Shown: piece after piece, positions 1-8,236 of the stretch
Numbering within the stretch: position 1 is the stretch's first letter
Layout: the number at the start of each line of letters is the position of its first letter
Assembly: GCA_964236495.1 (NCBI GenBank)
Contig: CAXSBR010000015.1
Span: 1 to 64,000 of the forward strand
DNA length: 64,000 nt
Source of the DNA: CAXSBR01 sp964236495
GTDB taxonomy: Bacteria; Actinomycetota; Actinomycetes; Mycobacteriales; Jatrophihabitantaceae
Direction of reading: 5' to 3'
The notes under the pieces: generated by a model
What the model was told of the DNA's origin: nothing
Database searches by the model: none
What the model saw: only the letters and a program-made list of their open reading frames with translations
Program-made: the position numbers and the translations under genes

Positions 1-57
1 GCCGACATCGCCGCGGCACCGCTCAACCGAAGGCCCGTGAAAGATCCGGGCTAGTAG

Positions 58-321
58 CTAAGACTGACACGGTCCAGCTGGCAGCGCTGTGCGTCTACAT
101 CCTCGGATTCGTCTGCGAGTCAGCGGGCGGGTGAGCGTGTTCCTCATCTCCCGCTCCGCTCGAGCGATGCTCAGGTATTCGGAGAGCTCCGAATCACGGC
201 CAAGCCGGAGGAAGGCCTTGTGGATCTCAACGTGCCCGGTGTCGGTGGCCTGTTGCCCGCCGAGCGCCTCGCACTGACGGCGCTGGCGGTGGTGGGCACT
301 GGGCCTGCTGGGCGTCGGCAT
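58..321 (-). CDS. Doubtful small ORF downstream of the DUF4913-like gene
   Basis: An 87-residue open frame begins 57 bp after the stop of the preceding gene on the same strand. The central part (roughly residues 28-65) has a plausible charged, helical composition and the ends are Arg/Pro rich. No domain is recognised and no convincing Shine-Dalgarno sequence was found. Other frames are also open here because of the high GC content, so this may be a spurious frame at the end of the operon. Nothing else is recognised in positions 1-378. Confidence 0.2.
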   Translation of the reverse strand: MPTPSRPSAHHRQRRQCEALGGQQATDTGHVEIHKAFLRLGRDSELSEYLSIARAEREMRNTLTRPLTRRRIRGCRRTALPAGPCQS

Positions 322-378
322 CCTGTGCGGCTTCGTCGGTGGACTGCTGTATCTGTGCCCTGGGCCGGCATCCGCTGG

Positions 379-912
379 TCAGTCGGCGTCGGCGGCGTCG
401 GCGCCGTAGATGTCGAGTCGGTCGCCGCGTGCGGAGCGGTAGTCGTTGAAGCGGGCCCGTCCGGGCCAAGTGGCGTGGTTGGTTCGGCAGCCTTCGTCGA
501 GCTGGTCAAGCATCCGTTCGATGAACAGGGGACGGCTGTAGCGGTGCCACTCGTTGAGTGGCACCGGGCTGATTTCCTGCTCGGCCTGGTGACGGAGCAT
601 GGCCAGCACGGCCAGCTCGTGGGCGATGTGGGGGTGGCGGGGCCAGCAAGCGGGGATCATCGTTTTGGGTTGCCAGCTGTACTGGTCGTTGAGCCAGGCC
701 GCGACGTCGTCGAGCCATCGGTACAGGTCGTGTCGTAGTTCCGGGTCACAACTGCCCGGTATCCACGGCCGCGGTAGATCAGCCAGTTCGCCCAGTCGTA
801 CGGCCGCGGCGTCGGGGCTTTCGTTGGGAATCGGGATGGCCTTTTTCTCGAGCTTTGTGAGGGCACCGACTAGCGATAGTGGTAGCCGCGGGAAGAACGT
901 GACGATGTCCAT
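379..912 (-). CDS. DUF4913-like protein of the conjugation operon
   Basis: A 177-residue soluble protein whose middle section (about residues 66-110) carries the Trp-rich pattern W-L-x-D-x-x-x-W-L-N-x-x-Y followed by CWPRHPHIAHELAVLAMLR. This resembles the DUF4913 family that often accompanies actinobacterial conjugative elements; its function is unknown. The ATG overlaps the TGA of the coupling-protein gene upstream as TGATG, so it is probably translationally coupled to it. No signal peptide or membrane segment is visible. The family assignment is by eye and would need a profile search. Confidence 0.6.
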   Translation of the reverse strand: MDIVTFFPRLPLSLVGALTKLEKKAIPIPNESPDAAAVRLGELADLPRPWIPGSCDPELRHDLYRWLDDVAAWLNDQYSWQPKTMIPACWPRHPHIAHELAVLAMLRHQAEQEISPVPLNEWHRYSRPLFIERMLDQLDEGCRTNHATWPGRARFNDYRSARGDRLDIYGADAADAD

Positions 913-2441
913 CAGCGTGCGTCCTCGGTAGCTGGCGTGACCGGCGCGTCACCGCTGGCCGCGGCGAGGCCGTGTTTGCGAGTGTAGGACAAGGCCTGAT
1001 CAGTCAGAGCTGCCCGGTGGGCGTAGGACCCGCCGGGCGCGACTGCGGCAAGTTCACTGCGTCGGCGGTCCTGGTTCGCGAGGAGCTGCCGGCCGCGTGC
1101 CCCGTCGATGCAGCGGTGCAGGTCGGCGAGGATCGGGCGGGACCGGTCGGCGATGACGAGGGCTTGCCGTTCGGGGATGGCGCGGATCTGTTCGGCGCGC
1201 ACTGTCTGCACGTCGTGGGTGGTGGTTGACCAGCTGTCGCGGCCGCCGCCGCCGCTGTAGTTGCGTTGGACCTGCTGGCGGACTCCGATCAGGTCGGCGA
1301 TCTGGGAGTTGAAGTCGTTGTTGTTGCCGCCGCCGAAGGTGATCAGCGTGTTCGTCAGGCCCAGCAGTTGCGCCGCTCCGGTCGGGCCGAACAGGGTGAT
1401 CAGTTGGGGCCACGTCTGCGCGGCCCACAGAAACCCTGACCCCAGCGCCCGGTCGTTGGCCATTCGGGTGGCGAGCGTCGGTAGCGGCGCGGTGGAGGGC
1501 AGCTCGTCGAGGACCGACAGCCACGGCGGGGTGAGCCGGCCGTGGGGCGACGTGTACGCGACGTCGAGCACGGTGTCGAGGACGTCTTCGGCGACGGCAG
1601 TCATCATCGGCGCCGCCGACAGGTACGGGTCGTCCCGGCCGAGGAGGTACAGGGTGCCGCGTTCAGCGATCAGTTCGCGCAGGTCGGTCGGTGGGTTGCC
1701 CGGGGTGGGCACGCAGCGGGCGCGGATGGAGGGCTGGAACAAAATGTCCATAGCCTGGTGCACGGTTGCGGTCGTGTTGGCCGACGTTTTCGGGTCGCCG
1801 TGCAACGCCTTGTCCAGCATTCCCGCCCAGTGCGGGGCGGCGTAGGGGTGCGTAGTGAGGATGGTGTCGGCGACGCCGGCGGTAGCCGGGTTCGCCACCC
1901 AGCCCAGGATGTCGTCGAGGGTGCGCCCGGTCAGCGCAGCGGCGTGGAACAAGCACTGCAACACGTTCGCGCATTGAGCTTGGTAGAACACCGCGGCGTC
2001 GTCGCCGTGGGTGGCTGCGCCCGCGGTGCCCGCTGCGAACGCCTGCGCCCTGCGGCGGGCCAGCATCGGGTCCGCGCAGCCGGCGACCGGGTCCCACACC
2101 AGCTGCGGCAAGCTGGGGACCAGCCCGAACGGGTCCAGCACCGCGCCCGGTCGGCCGCCGTCGCGCCGGTCGTCGAAGACGAGCAGCAGGTCACTGGGTT
2201 TGGTCAGCGTGACCAGCGCCCCGCCGGGTGCGTCGAGCAGCGCCGGGAACAGCAGGTCCAGTGTCTTGCCGGAGCCTTGCGGGCCGATGACGCCGCCGGT
2301 GCGGTCGTAGGGCACGTAGAGGTCGACCCCGCGGGGCCGGCGGGACCGGCCGATGCGGTAGCCGACGTCGGCAGCGGTGAACTTCCGGCGGCCTCGAGAC
2401 GGCTGCCCCTGCTTGGCGGCGGGCGTGGCGGTGGTGATCAT
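912..2441 (-). CDS. VirD4/TraG-like type IV coupling protein
   Basis: A 509-residue P-loop ATPase. Walker A GPQGSGKT lies near residues 52-59 and a Walker B-like segment LSVLDELP about residues 309-316, followed by the conserved coupling-protein segment with WAAQTWPQL and GGGNNN. Coupling proteins are hexameric motors that bring the relaxase-DNA complex to the secretion channel at the inner face of the membrane. This one has no N-terminal membrane segment; the small membrane protein encoded just upstream may supply the anchor (inference). The length fits soluble-core TraG/TraD relatives. It starts at ATG 2441, overlapping the upstream stop by 4 bp (ATGA). Confidence 0.88.
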   Translation of the reverse strand: MITTATPAAKQGQPSRGRRKFTAADVGYRIGRSRRPRGVDLYVPYDRTGGVIGPQGSGKTLDLLFPALLDAPGGALVTLTKPSDLLLVFDDRRDGGRPGAVLDPFGLVPSLPQLVWDPVAGCADPMLARRRAQAFAAGTAGAATHGDDAAVFYQAQCANVLQCLFHAAALTGRTLDDILGWVANPATAGVADTILTTHPYAAPHWAGMLDKALHGDPKTSANTTATVHQAMDILFQPSIRARCVPTPGNPPTDLRELIAERGTLYLLGRDDPYLSAAPMMTAVAEDVLDTVLDVAYTSPHGRLTPPWLSVLDELPSTAPLPTLATRMANDRALGSGFLWAAQTWPQLITLFGPTGAAQLLGLTNTLITFGGGNNNDFNSQIADLIGVRQQVQRNYSGGGGRDSWSTTTHDVQTVRAEQIRAIPERQALVIADRSRPILADLHRCIDGARGRQLLANQDRRRSELAAVAPGGSYAHRAALTDQALSYTRKHGLAAASGDAPVTPATEDAR

Positions 2442-2905
2442 CGGGTGGCCTTCGATCGTCGCGGCGGGTACAGGTCGGGTCGCAGTTCCGTGCGGCGGCG
2501 GTGCAGCCGGTCCACACCGAGCGCTTCGGTCGCGTCACGGCGGGTGGCCCAGCCGCGGGTGTCGGCGAACTCGCGCTGCCACAGCCACACCCCGCCCGCG
2601 GTCACCGCGACCAGGGTCAGTTCGGCGGCGACGATCAGTGTGTAGACGACCCACGTCGCGGGCAGGCCCGCCGCAGCGGCCGGGGCCAGGCCGCGACCGG
2701 CGTGCCCGGACAGCAGCCCGCCGATGGCGAGAAACAGGCCGGCCGACGTCGGCCAGCACCAGCCCGACCCGGCCGCAACCGACGCCACCCCCTGCCCAGC
2801 CGGGACCAGCAGCACCGCGACCAGCACCCAGCACACCGCGCACCCGACGGGCAGCTCCCAACCCCACGGCTGGGGCGCCCGCTCCTCACGGCCCAGGCTT
2901 GTCAT
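2438..2905 (-). CDS. Small multi-pass membrane protein, possible coupling-protein anchor
   Basis: A 155-residue protein with about three hydrophobic segments (roughly residues 18-42, 53-65 and 83-108) followed by a basic C-terminal tail rich in Arg. Start and stop overlap both neighbours by 4 bp (ATGA), so it belongs to the operon. Because the coupling protein directly downstream lacks a membrane domain, a role as its membrane partner is a reasonable guess. No named family is recognised. Confidence 0.65.
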   Translation of the reverse strand: MTSLGREERAPQPWGWELPVGCAVCWVLVAVLLVPAGQGVASVAAGSGWCWPTSAGLFLAIGGLLSGHAGRGLAPAAAAGLPATWVVYTLIVAAELTLVAVTAGGVWLWQREFADTRGWATRRDATEALGVDRLHRRRTELRPDLYPPRRSKATR

Positions 2906-3270
2906 CGACCCGCCGCCCGGGTCGGCTCACCGAGTGTGAGTTGGTCGACGGCCTGCTGGGGCAGATCGGGCCGGGTGTGCTGCCCGGGGAAGTCATAGAA
3001 CACGGCTGCCCCGCCGACGAGTTCGACCCACGCCCGGTACTCCGCCGGCGGGAAGTCGGCACCTCGGCTGACGCGCAGGCTGTAGCCGGTCGCGCAGCAC
3101 TTCAGGCAGCTCAGTTCGATCGGCCCGTGCCCGGGGTGGGTGAGCATGGCGGGCCACACCGCCAACGCGAGTGTCTGGTGGTCCGCGACGCCGATCAGGC
3201 GCAGCACCGTCGCGGTTGGGCCGCCGTCGGAGCTGACGTAGCGCCGGCGGGGAACCGACTGCACCGTCAT
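2902..3270 (-). CDS. Small soluble hypothetical protein of the conjugation operon
   Basis: A 122-residue protein starting at ATG 3270 (MTVQSVPRRRY). A longer open frame exists upstream, but this start overlaps the stop of the preceding gene as ATGA, the pattern used throughout the operon. The middle contains a CLKC motif (ELSCLKCCATGYSL) that could be half of a metal-binding site. There is no membrane segment. Function unknown; position between two membrane-protein genes suggests an accessory transfer role. Confidence 0.65.
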   Translation of the reverse strand: MTVQSVPRRRYVSSDGGPTATVLRLIGVADHQTLALAVWPAMLTHPGHGPIELSCLKCCATGYSLRVSRGADFPPAEYRAWVELVGGAAVFYDFPGQHTRPDLPQQAVDQLTLGEPTRAAGR

Positions 3271-3848
3271 GACCGGCCGCCCCACGCCCGTGACGCGGCT
3301 TGGGCAGCCGACCCGGCCGCCGGGTGCGCGGCCTTCCAGGCCTCGGCGCTCCGGGCCAGTGCGTCTTGGGCGAGCACGCGGCGGGCCATGACTTCGCCCT
3401 GCAGCAGCAGCATCCACCCGGCGGCGATCAGCATCACCGCCCAGACGTGGGTGTTCGCCCACGCCGGTCCGGCAACGCCGACGCTGGCGGTGACCAGCCA
3501 GATGAGGGTCGCAGCGTCGCCGATCACCTGCACCGTGGTGAGGAACGGACGGTGCAGAACGCTGGTGAGGATCACCGCACCGGCGAACGCGAAGACGCCC
3601 ACGGCGACCAGGACCTGCCCGAGAATCGACAGGGCCTCAGCGTTGACGACGGTGCGGTGGTGGGCGGCGTGGACCCAGCCGGCCACGCCGAGCCCGGATA
3701 GGGCGAGCGTGCCCACGGGCCCGGCTGCGTAGGCCAGCAGTAGCCACAGTGTTGCCTCGGTGGACGACAGCGGCCGCCGGGTTCCACCGCGAGGTGTGGT
3801 GTAGCCCAGCAGAAGTCGGCGGAGGATAGGTCCGGGTCGCTCAGTCAC
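3267..3848 (-). CDS. Four-helix membrane protein of the conjugation operon
   Basis: A 193-residue protein with four hydrophobic segments separated by short charged loops and a cytosolic, Ala-rich C-terminus. I place the start at GTG 3848 because an AAGGAG Shine-Dalgarno sequence lies 6 nt before it; a TTG at 3863 would put that sequence inside the coding region. The stop overlaps the next ATG by 4 bp. No family is recognised. The gene is conserved in position rather than by any visible motif, so its role in mating-channel assembly is inferred from context only. Confidence 0.65.
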   Translation of the reverse strand: MTERPGPILRRLLLGYTTPRGGTRRPLSSTEATLWLLLAYAAGPVGTLALSGLGVAGWVHAAHHRTVVNAEALSILGQVLVAVGVFAFAGAVILTSVLHRPFLTTVQVIGDAATLIWLVTASVGVAGPAWANTHVWAVMLIAAGWMLLLQGEVMARRVLAQDALARSAEAWKAAHPAAGSAAQAASRAWGGRS

Positions 3849-3897
3849 AACGGTCTCCTTCAATCGCGGGGTAGGTGTCGCAGGGTGGGTGGGGGGG

Positions 3898-5097
3898 TCA
3901 GCCGATGTGGCGGACGGCGGCGATTTGGCCGGCCCACTCGCTGATGTCGGTGACTTCGACGCTCATACCGGTCATGGGGGCCTGCACGAGGTACAAGCGC
4001 CGCCCCGCAGGGGTGTTGGTGTAGCCGATGATCATGCCGACGTGACCGGGGTGTGCCATGGTGCCGTCGGAGCCGGGGATGAGGACCAGGTCGCCTGCGA
4101 CTGCCTGGGACAGGTCAGGCGACTCCGGTGTGCCGGCCGAGACCTGCGATCCGGTGAAATGGTCCAGGGCGACGCCGGCGGTCGCCCACGCCGCCATCGT
4201 CAGTCCGGAGCAGTCGAACGACGCCGGCCCGGCGGTGTTGAAGACGTAGGGCTTGCCCAGTTGGGCGAGTGCGTAGGCGACTGCTTTTCGCCCGGCGGGG
4301 CTGCCGGCGATGTTGAGCCCGGCGGGGACGTGGGTGGTGCCGGCCACGTTGTTGCCGTGCCCGTGGGCTGGCGCCAGCCCCGCGCCGGCGTCACCGGTAC
4401 ATGCCGCCACGGGCACCGCCACCGTGGTCCCGGGCGCTGCTGGACCGGGCGCTGCCGGACCGGGTGGGGCAGGGTTCGCTGCCCGCGCGGCCGGCCACAG
4501 TCGGCTTGTTAGCGCTTGCGCCATCGGCTGCCACCGCGCGTACAGGCCCCGGTACTGCGTCGCCGGGATCTGCACGCCGGCGGCGGCGTCGGTTAACGGG
4601 ATCGTCTGCCAGTTCGCGACCTTGACCAGGCGGACGAGGAACGCTTGGGTCGCCTTGACCGGGTTCGCGGCGCCCGCCGCGGTGTAGATCGACACCCGTT
4701 GCTGGAACAGGCCTTCGGAGTCGTGGTCGACCTGGCGGGTGCTGTTGGTGAATTTGGATTCCTGATAGGACGTGGCCAGCGCCACCGTCGCGGCGTAGGC
4801 GGGCAACGCCGCGCCGCCCGGGCGGAAGGCCGCGGTGGCGGTCACGATGGCCTGCGCGTTGTCCATCTGCGCCGCCGTCAAGTCGACCGACGCGACGGTT
4901 TGCGCGGTTCCGCCGCCGGCGCAGCCGGCTGTCGCCGCGTTCGCTGTGGACCCGGCTCCGAGGGTGGCGGCCAGGATGACGACGACGAACCCGATCGCTG
5001 CGACGACGACGGCGGCTACTCCACTGAAGGCGAGGGCGGCGTGCCCGCCTTCGGTGGTGGCCGCGACCTTGACCGCGGCCTTGGTGGTGTCTTTCAT
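3898..5097 (-). CDS. Membrane-anchored SLT + NlpC/P60 cell-wall hydrolase of the T4SS
   Basis: A 399-residue protein starting at ATG 5097 (MKDTTKAAVK), overlapping the VirB4 stop as ATGA. It has a transmembrane segment near residues 23-47, then a lysozyme/SLT-like domain with TSYQESKF and DSEGLFQQR, a Pro/Ala-rich linker, and a C-terminal NlpC/P60 domain with the catalytic Cys in FDCSGLTMAAW and His in HPGHVGMIIG. Two-headed muramidase/endopeptidase proteins of this kind (CwlT of ICEBs1 is the model) open the peptidoglycan for a Gram-positive mating channel. Both catalytic centres look intact. The longer upstream frame to 5199 overlaps VirB4 heavily and is not used. Confidence 0.85.
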   Translation of the reverse strand: MKDTTKAAVKVAATTEGGHAALAFSGVAAVVVAAIGFVVVILAATLGAGSTANAATAGCAGGGTAQTVASVDLTAAQMDNAQAIVTATAAFRPGGAALPAYAATVALATSYQESKFTNSTRQVDHDSEGLFQQRVSIYTAAGAANPVKATQAFLVRLVKVANWQTIPLTDAAAGVQIPATQYRGLYARWQPMAQALTSRLWPAARAANPAPPGPAAPGPAAPGTTVAVPVAACTGDAGAGLAPAHGHGNNVAGTTHVPAGLNIAGSPAGRKAVAYALAQLGKPYVFNTAGPASFDCSGLTMAAWATAGVALDHFTGSQVSAGTPESPDLSQAVAGDLVLIPGSDGTMAHPGHVGMIIGYTNTPAGRRLYLVQAPMTGMSVEVTDISEWAGQIAAVRHIG

Positions 5098-6713
5098 GCC
5101 GCGGCACCGCCGGCGATGTTGTCGTTGGTGTAGGTCAGTTCCTCCTCGATTCCGGTGCGGACCGTCTCCACCTTGAACCGTCGGTCCCCGACGACCCACA
5201 GGGCACGGCCCTTACCGCCCATCGCCCAGCCGGTGATGGTTTCCCGCGCCATCGGCGCCAGGTTCAACAGGTCGGCTAGCTCATCACCGACCTCAGGGTC
5301 CTGACCGAGTAGCACCTTGGTGTCGATCAGCCCGAGCATGTCCTTGGCGATCGCGACCGCTTGGGAGCCGGCATCACCGACCGACAGCATGTCCGACGGT
5401 TTGTGCGCCAGCACGATTTGAATGCAGCCGTCGCGCCGGGAGAACCGCAGATCGGCGTCGAGGGATTTGACCGCCCCCACACCGAGGCGCATCTGCTTCC
5501 ACGCCTCGTCGCGGATCACGATGCGTAGATCAGCGGGCTCGGCGATGTCGGTCATTCCCCGGCCCCACGAGTTCAGACACAGCAGCCCGATACCCATCGC
5601 GGCGTCACCGAGGGAGTCCAGCCGCGACAGCGACAACGACTGGATCGGTGCGCGCCAGTCGATGGCAATGTTCGTGGCTTCGTCGAACATGCCCGCCAGC
5701 GAGCCCTTGACCAGCGTCGTCAATGCCGCACACACCGGGCGGGTGTCGTCGAGGAACGCCTGCCGGGAGGCGTACCGGCAGTCCCGCCACAACTCGTCGC
5801 TGGGTTCGGCCAGGGCGTCACGGACCTGCGGGATCGTCACCGGCGCCAGCACACTGTTGCCCGGTGTGTAGCCGGTCAGCGAGCGCAGCACGTCGCCGAC
5901 GACTTCGCCGTCCTCGACCCGGAACTTCGCGCCCTGGGTGTCGACCAAACCCTCGAGCAGGATCTGCCAGCGGGCGAAGATGATCGTGGCCCGGCGTTGC
6001 GCCTCCTCCGCGGTCAGGTTCACCCAGTTGTGACTCAACGGGCCCTTGTCCAGGGGGTTGATCCGGGTGGGCATGCCCGGCCCGATCGCGAACGGGTCGA
6101 CGCCGAGGGCCTTGCAGATCGCTTCGTACTCGTCTTTCGGGTCGCCCAGCACGAACAGTCGATACCCGAAGGGCATCATCCGCAGCCCGAACATTTTGAT
6201 CGTGCCCGACTTCCCGCGCCCGGGTTTGCCGAACACGATCATGTTCGGCGCTGTCACCGACAGTGAGTCGTCCTGAACCCAGCCGATCGGGTCGGCGTAG
6301 AACCGGCCTCCCGACAGCCAGTCCAGGCCCATCGGCGCCCCGGTCGGGGGCAGCCCGTTGGCGGCGATGAACGGCCACACCCCCGGCGTCTGCTCCGACG
6401 TCATCCGGTACACCGGCAGCGGAGCCGGCACTGGCGACCAGCCGCCGCCCACGGCCATCGGCCCGCGGGGCGAGACCATCGCGTCGAACAGGTTCGACTC
6501 TTTCGACATCGCCTCCGGCGGGGGCGCGTCGGGAACCGTGTAGCCGAAATGTGACAGCAGTTCTTCGGTGCTGCGGCCCCGCCGACCGTGCGCGGCGGCC
6601 CGTCGCCGTTCGCGTCGCACGTAGCTGTCTGCCTCGCGTGTCGCCCACCGCCGCACGTCGCGGGCGACCGGTGGGGCGGCGTGACTGCCGGTATCGGACT
6701 GTTTGGTCGTCAT
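5094..6713 (-). CDS. VirB4-like T4SS ATPase
   Basis: A 539-residue ATPase with Walker A GKPGRGKSGT about residues 156-165 and Walker B LRIVIRDEAWKQM about residues 401-413. Downstream of it is the typical VirB4/TraC C-terminal stretch (LAHKPSDML, GLIDTKVLLGQD). VirB4 proteins energise pilus/channel assembly and substrate transfer at the inner membrane. Start and stop each overlap their neighbours by 4 bp. The length is short for a full VirB4, which suggests that the N-terminal region is carried by the separate upstream SCO6880-like protein (inference). Confidence 0.87.
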   Translation of the reverse strand: MTTKQSDTGSHAAPPVARDVRRWATREADSYVRRERRRAAAHGRRGRSTEELLSHFGYTVPDAPPPEAMSKESNLFDAMVSPRGPMAVGGGWSPVPAPLPVYRMTSEQTPGVWPFIAANGLPPTGAPMGLDWLSGGRFYADPIGWVQDDSLSVTAPNMIVFGKPGRGKSGTIKMFGLRMMPFGYRLFVLGDPKDEYEAICKALGVDPFAIGPGMPTRINPLDKGPLSHNWVNLTAEEAQRRATIIFARWQILLEGLVDTQGAKFRVEDGEVVGDVLRSLTGYTPGNSVLAPVTIPQVRDALAEPSDELWRDCRYASRQAFLDDTRPVCAALTTLVKGSLAGMFDEATNIAIDWRAPIQSLSLSRLDSLGDAAMGIGLLCLNSWGRGMTDIAEPADLRIVIRDEAWKQMRLGVGAVKSLDADLRFSRRDGCIQIVLAHKPSDMLSVGDAGSQAVAIAKDMLGLIDTKVLLGQDPEVGDELADLLNLAPMARETITGWAMGGKGRALWVVGDRRFKVETVRTGIEEELTYTNDNIAGGAAA

Positions 6714-8236
6714 CGCCGGCCCCGCTGCCGGGGCAGACCGATACCGACCGGGATGCAGGCGGCGACGAACCCGGCCGGCTGGGCGAGGTCCAGACGCAGC
6801 GGGGTGAACCCGGCACCCCGGATCGAGGACTCCAGGCGGCCGCCGTAGTCACTGGCCGACCACTCCGAGGGCACCGTGACCGCACCGACGACGGCAACGC
6901 GCACCATCGCCCGGCCGCGGGCCAGTTTCTCGTCCTGCCCGCTGATGCGGCTGGCGTCACGCCGGGACCGGGCCCGCTGCTTGAACCCGAGTTTGTTCGA
7001 CAGTTCCCGGCCGGTCTCAGCCGAGGTGTCGGCCCGGCCGACCTCACGTTCGGCGCGGGTGCGGGGCAGGGCCTCATAGAACACTGTCGCCGACCGGCGT
7101 TCCCCGACCGTGGACGGGGTGAACAGCGGCGCCAACGCCCCCATGATCGCGCCCTGATCGGGCAGCAGCACCGCGCACGACACCGTCGACCACGCGTCGT
7201 GGACGTAATGGCGCGTCGCCGGCGTCGGCGCCCGCGACGGGCCGGCCGCGGCGAACGGCTGCCCGTCGGCTACCTGGTGGCGACCGGCGCGCCGGGCCTG
7301 GTGGGCGGCGTCGAGGACGGCGGCGTCGCCCGGTGCATAGCCGGTGCGGATAGCGCCGGCCAGCCCGGGTGCGGCCAGCCATGCCACGTGGGTGCACCCG
7401 ATCCGCCCGACCAAGGCGGCCGACACCTCCCGCATCGCCCCGTACAACACCCGCGCGCGACCGTCGACGCCGCCGCCGGCCTCTTTCGCTTTGCGTTTGA
7501 TCCGCTGCTCGGGCACCACCACGGTGACGAACGCTTCGTGCATCACCGCGGCGTCGGAGAAGATGCGGGAGTCCTCGGCGTTGATCTGCATCGGCACCGG
7601 ATGCGCGTCGGGCCGAAGATGGTCACGCACCCACGCCTGCCGGGCCGCGCCGGTGTCGGCGACGGTGCGGATCTGCACCGCGATCGTAGAGATCAGTTCG
7701 CTGCGCGCGACGACTTCGGCCAGCTCGGCCAGGCCCGCGCCCATCCGGTTGCGGTCAGGCTGCTCGGCCAACCCGATACCAGGGTGGGTCACCTTCGCCG
7801 TGACCTTCCAGCACCGGGCGCCTTTGTCCTGGATGAGGACCGGCCGGGAACCCGTCGCCTCGTAGGCGGGCCCGTCGAACATCGCCAACCCCGCCATCGA
7901 CCCCGGCAGATCAGGGGTGCCTAGGTCGCCAGTGTTGTCGCCCTCGACGGCCCGGGAAATGAACAGGGTCCAGCCCATCACTCCTCCTACGGTGACCAGC
8001 ATCAGATCGGTGAACCAGCGGAACGCTGCACGTCCCCGAACCGGCAGCACCGTCAACGCGATGACCACTGCCCACACCAGCAGCAGCACCAAGAACAGGC
8101 CCCACCGTTGCGCGCCGATCGCGAGCAACGCCGGCCCACCGGTGAACACAACTACCGCGAGCTGTCCGCCGCTCAAACCGAAGAACCAGCCCGTCTTCTC
8201 TTTGCCCCAGTCGCCGTACCGCGTCGCCTCGCTCAT
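6710..8236 (-). CDS. SCO6880-family T4SS protein (PrgI/VirB3-VirB4 N-terminal-like)
   Basis: A 508-residue protein that opens with YGDWGKEKTGWFFGLSGGQL and two adjacent membrane helices (about residues 27-62), then a large cytosolic domain. The architecture and N-terminal motif match the SCO6880-type proteins encoded immediately upstream of VirB4-like ATPases in actinobacterial elements. The large domain lacks a Walker motif and probably corresponds to the N-terminal part of VirB4, which would explain the short VirB4 downstream. ATGA overlaps at both ends show operon membership. The family name comes from memory of these gene neighbourhoods, not from a search. Confidence 0.75.
   Translation of the reverse strand: MSEATRYGDWGKEKTGWFFGLSGGQLAVVVFTGGPALLAIGAQRWGLFLVLLLVWAVVIALTVLPVRGRAAFRWFTDLMLVTVGGVMGWTLFISRAVEGDNTGDLGTPDLPGSMAGLAMFDGPAYEATGSRPVLIQDKGARCWKVTAKVTHPGIGLAEQPDRNRMGAGLAELAEVVARSELISTIAVQIRTVADTGAARQAWVRDHLRPDAHPVPMQINAEDSRIFSDAAVMHEAFVTVVVPEQRIKRKAKEAGGGVDGRARVLYGAMREVSAALVGRIGCTHVAWLAAPGLAGAIRTGYAPGDAAVLDAAHQARRAGRHQVADGQPFAAAGPSRAPTPATRHYVHDAWSTVSCAVLLPDQGAIMGALAPLFTPSTVGERRSATVFYEALPRTRAEREVGRADTSAETGRELSNKLGFKQRARSRRDASRISGQDEKLARGRAMVRVAVVGAVTVPSEWSASDYGGRLESSIRGAGFTPLRLDLAQPAGFVAACIPVGIGLPRQRGRR

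Noticed and set aside
220..2645. Long plus-strand open frames opposite the T4SS genes
   Set aside because: They mirror the minus-strand coding frames, are low-complexity Gly/Val/Arg-rich, lack ribosome-binding sites and match no family; typical high-GC shadow frames.
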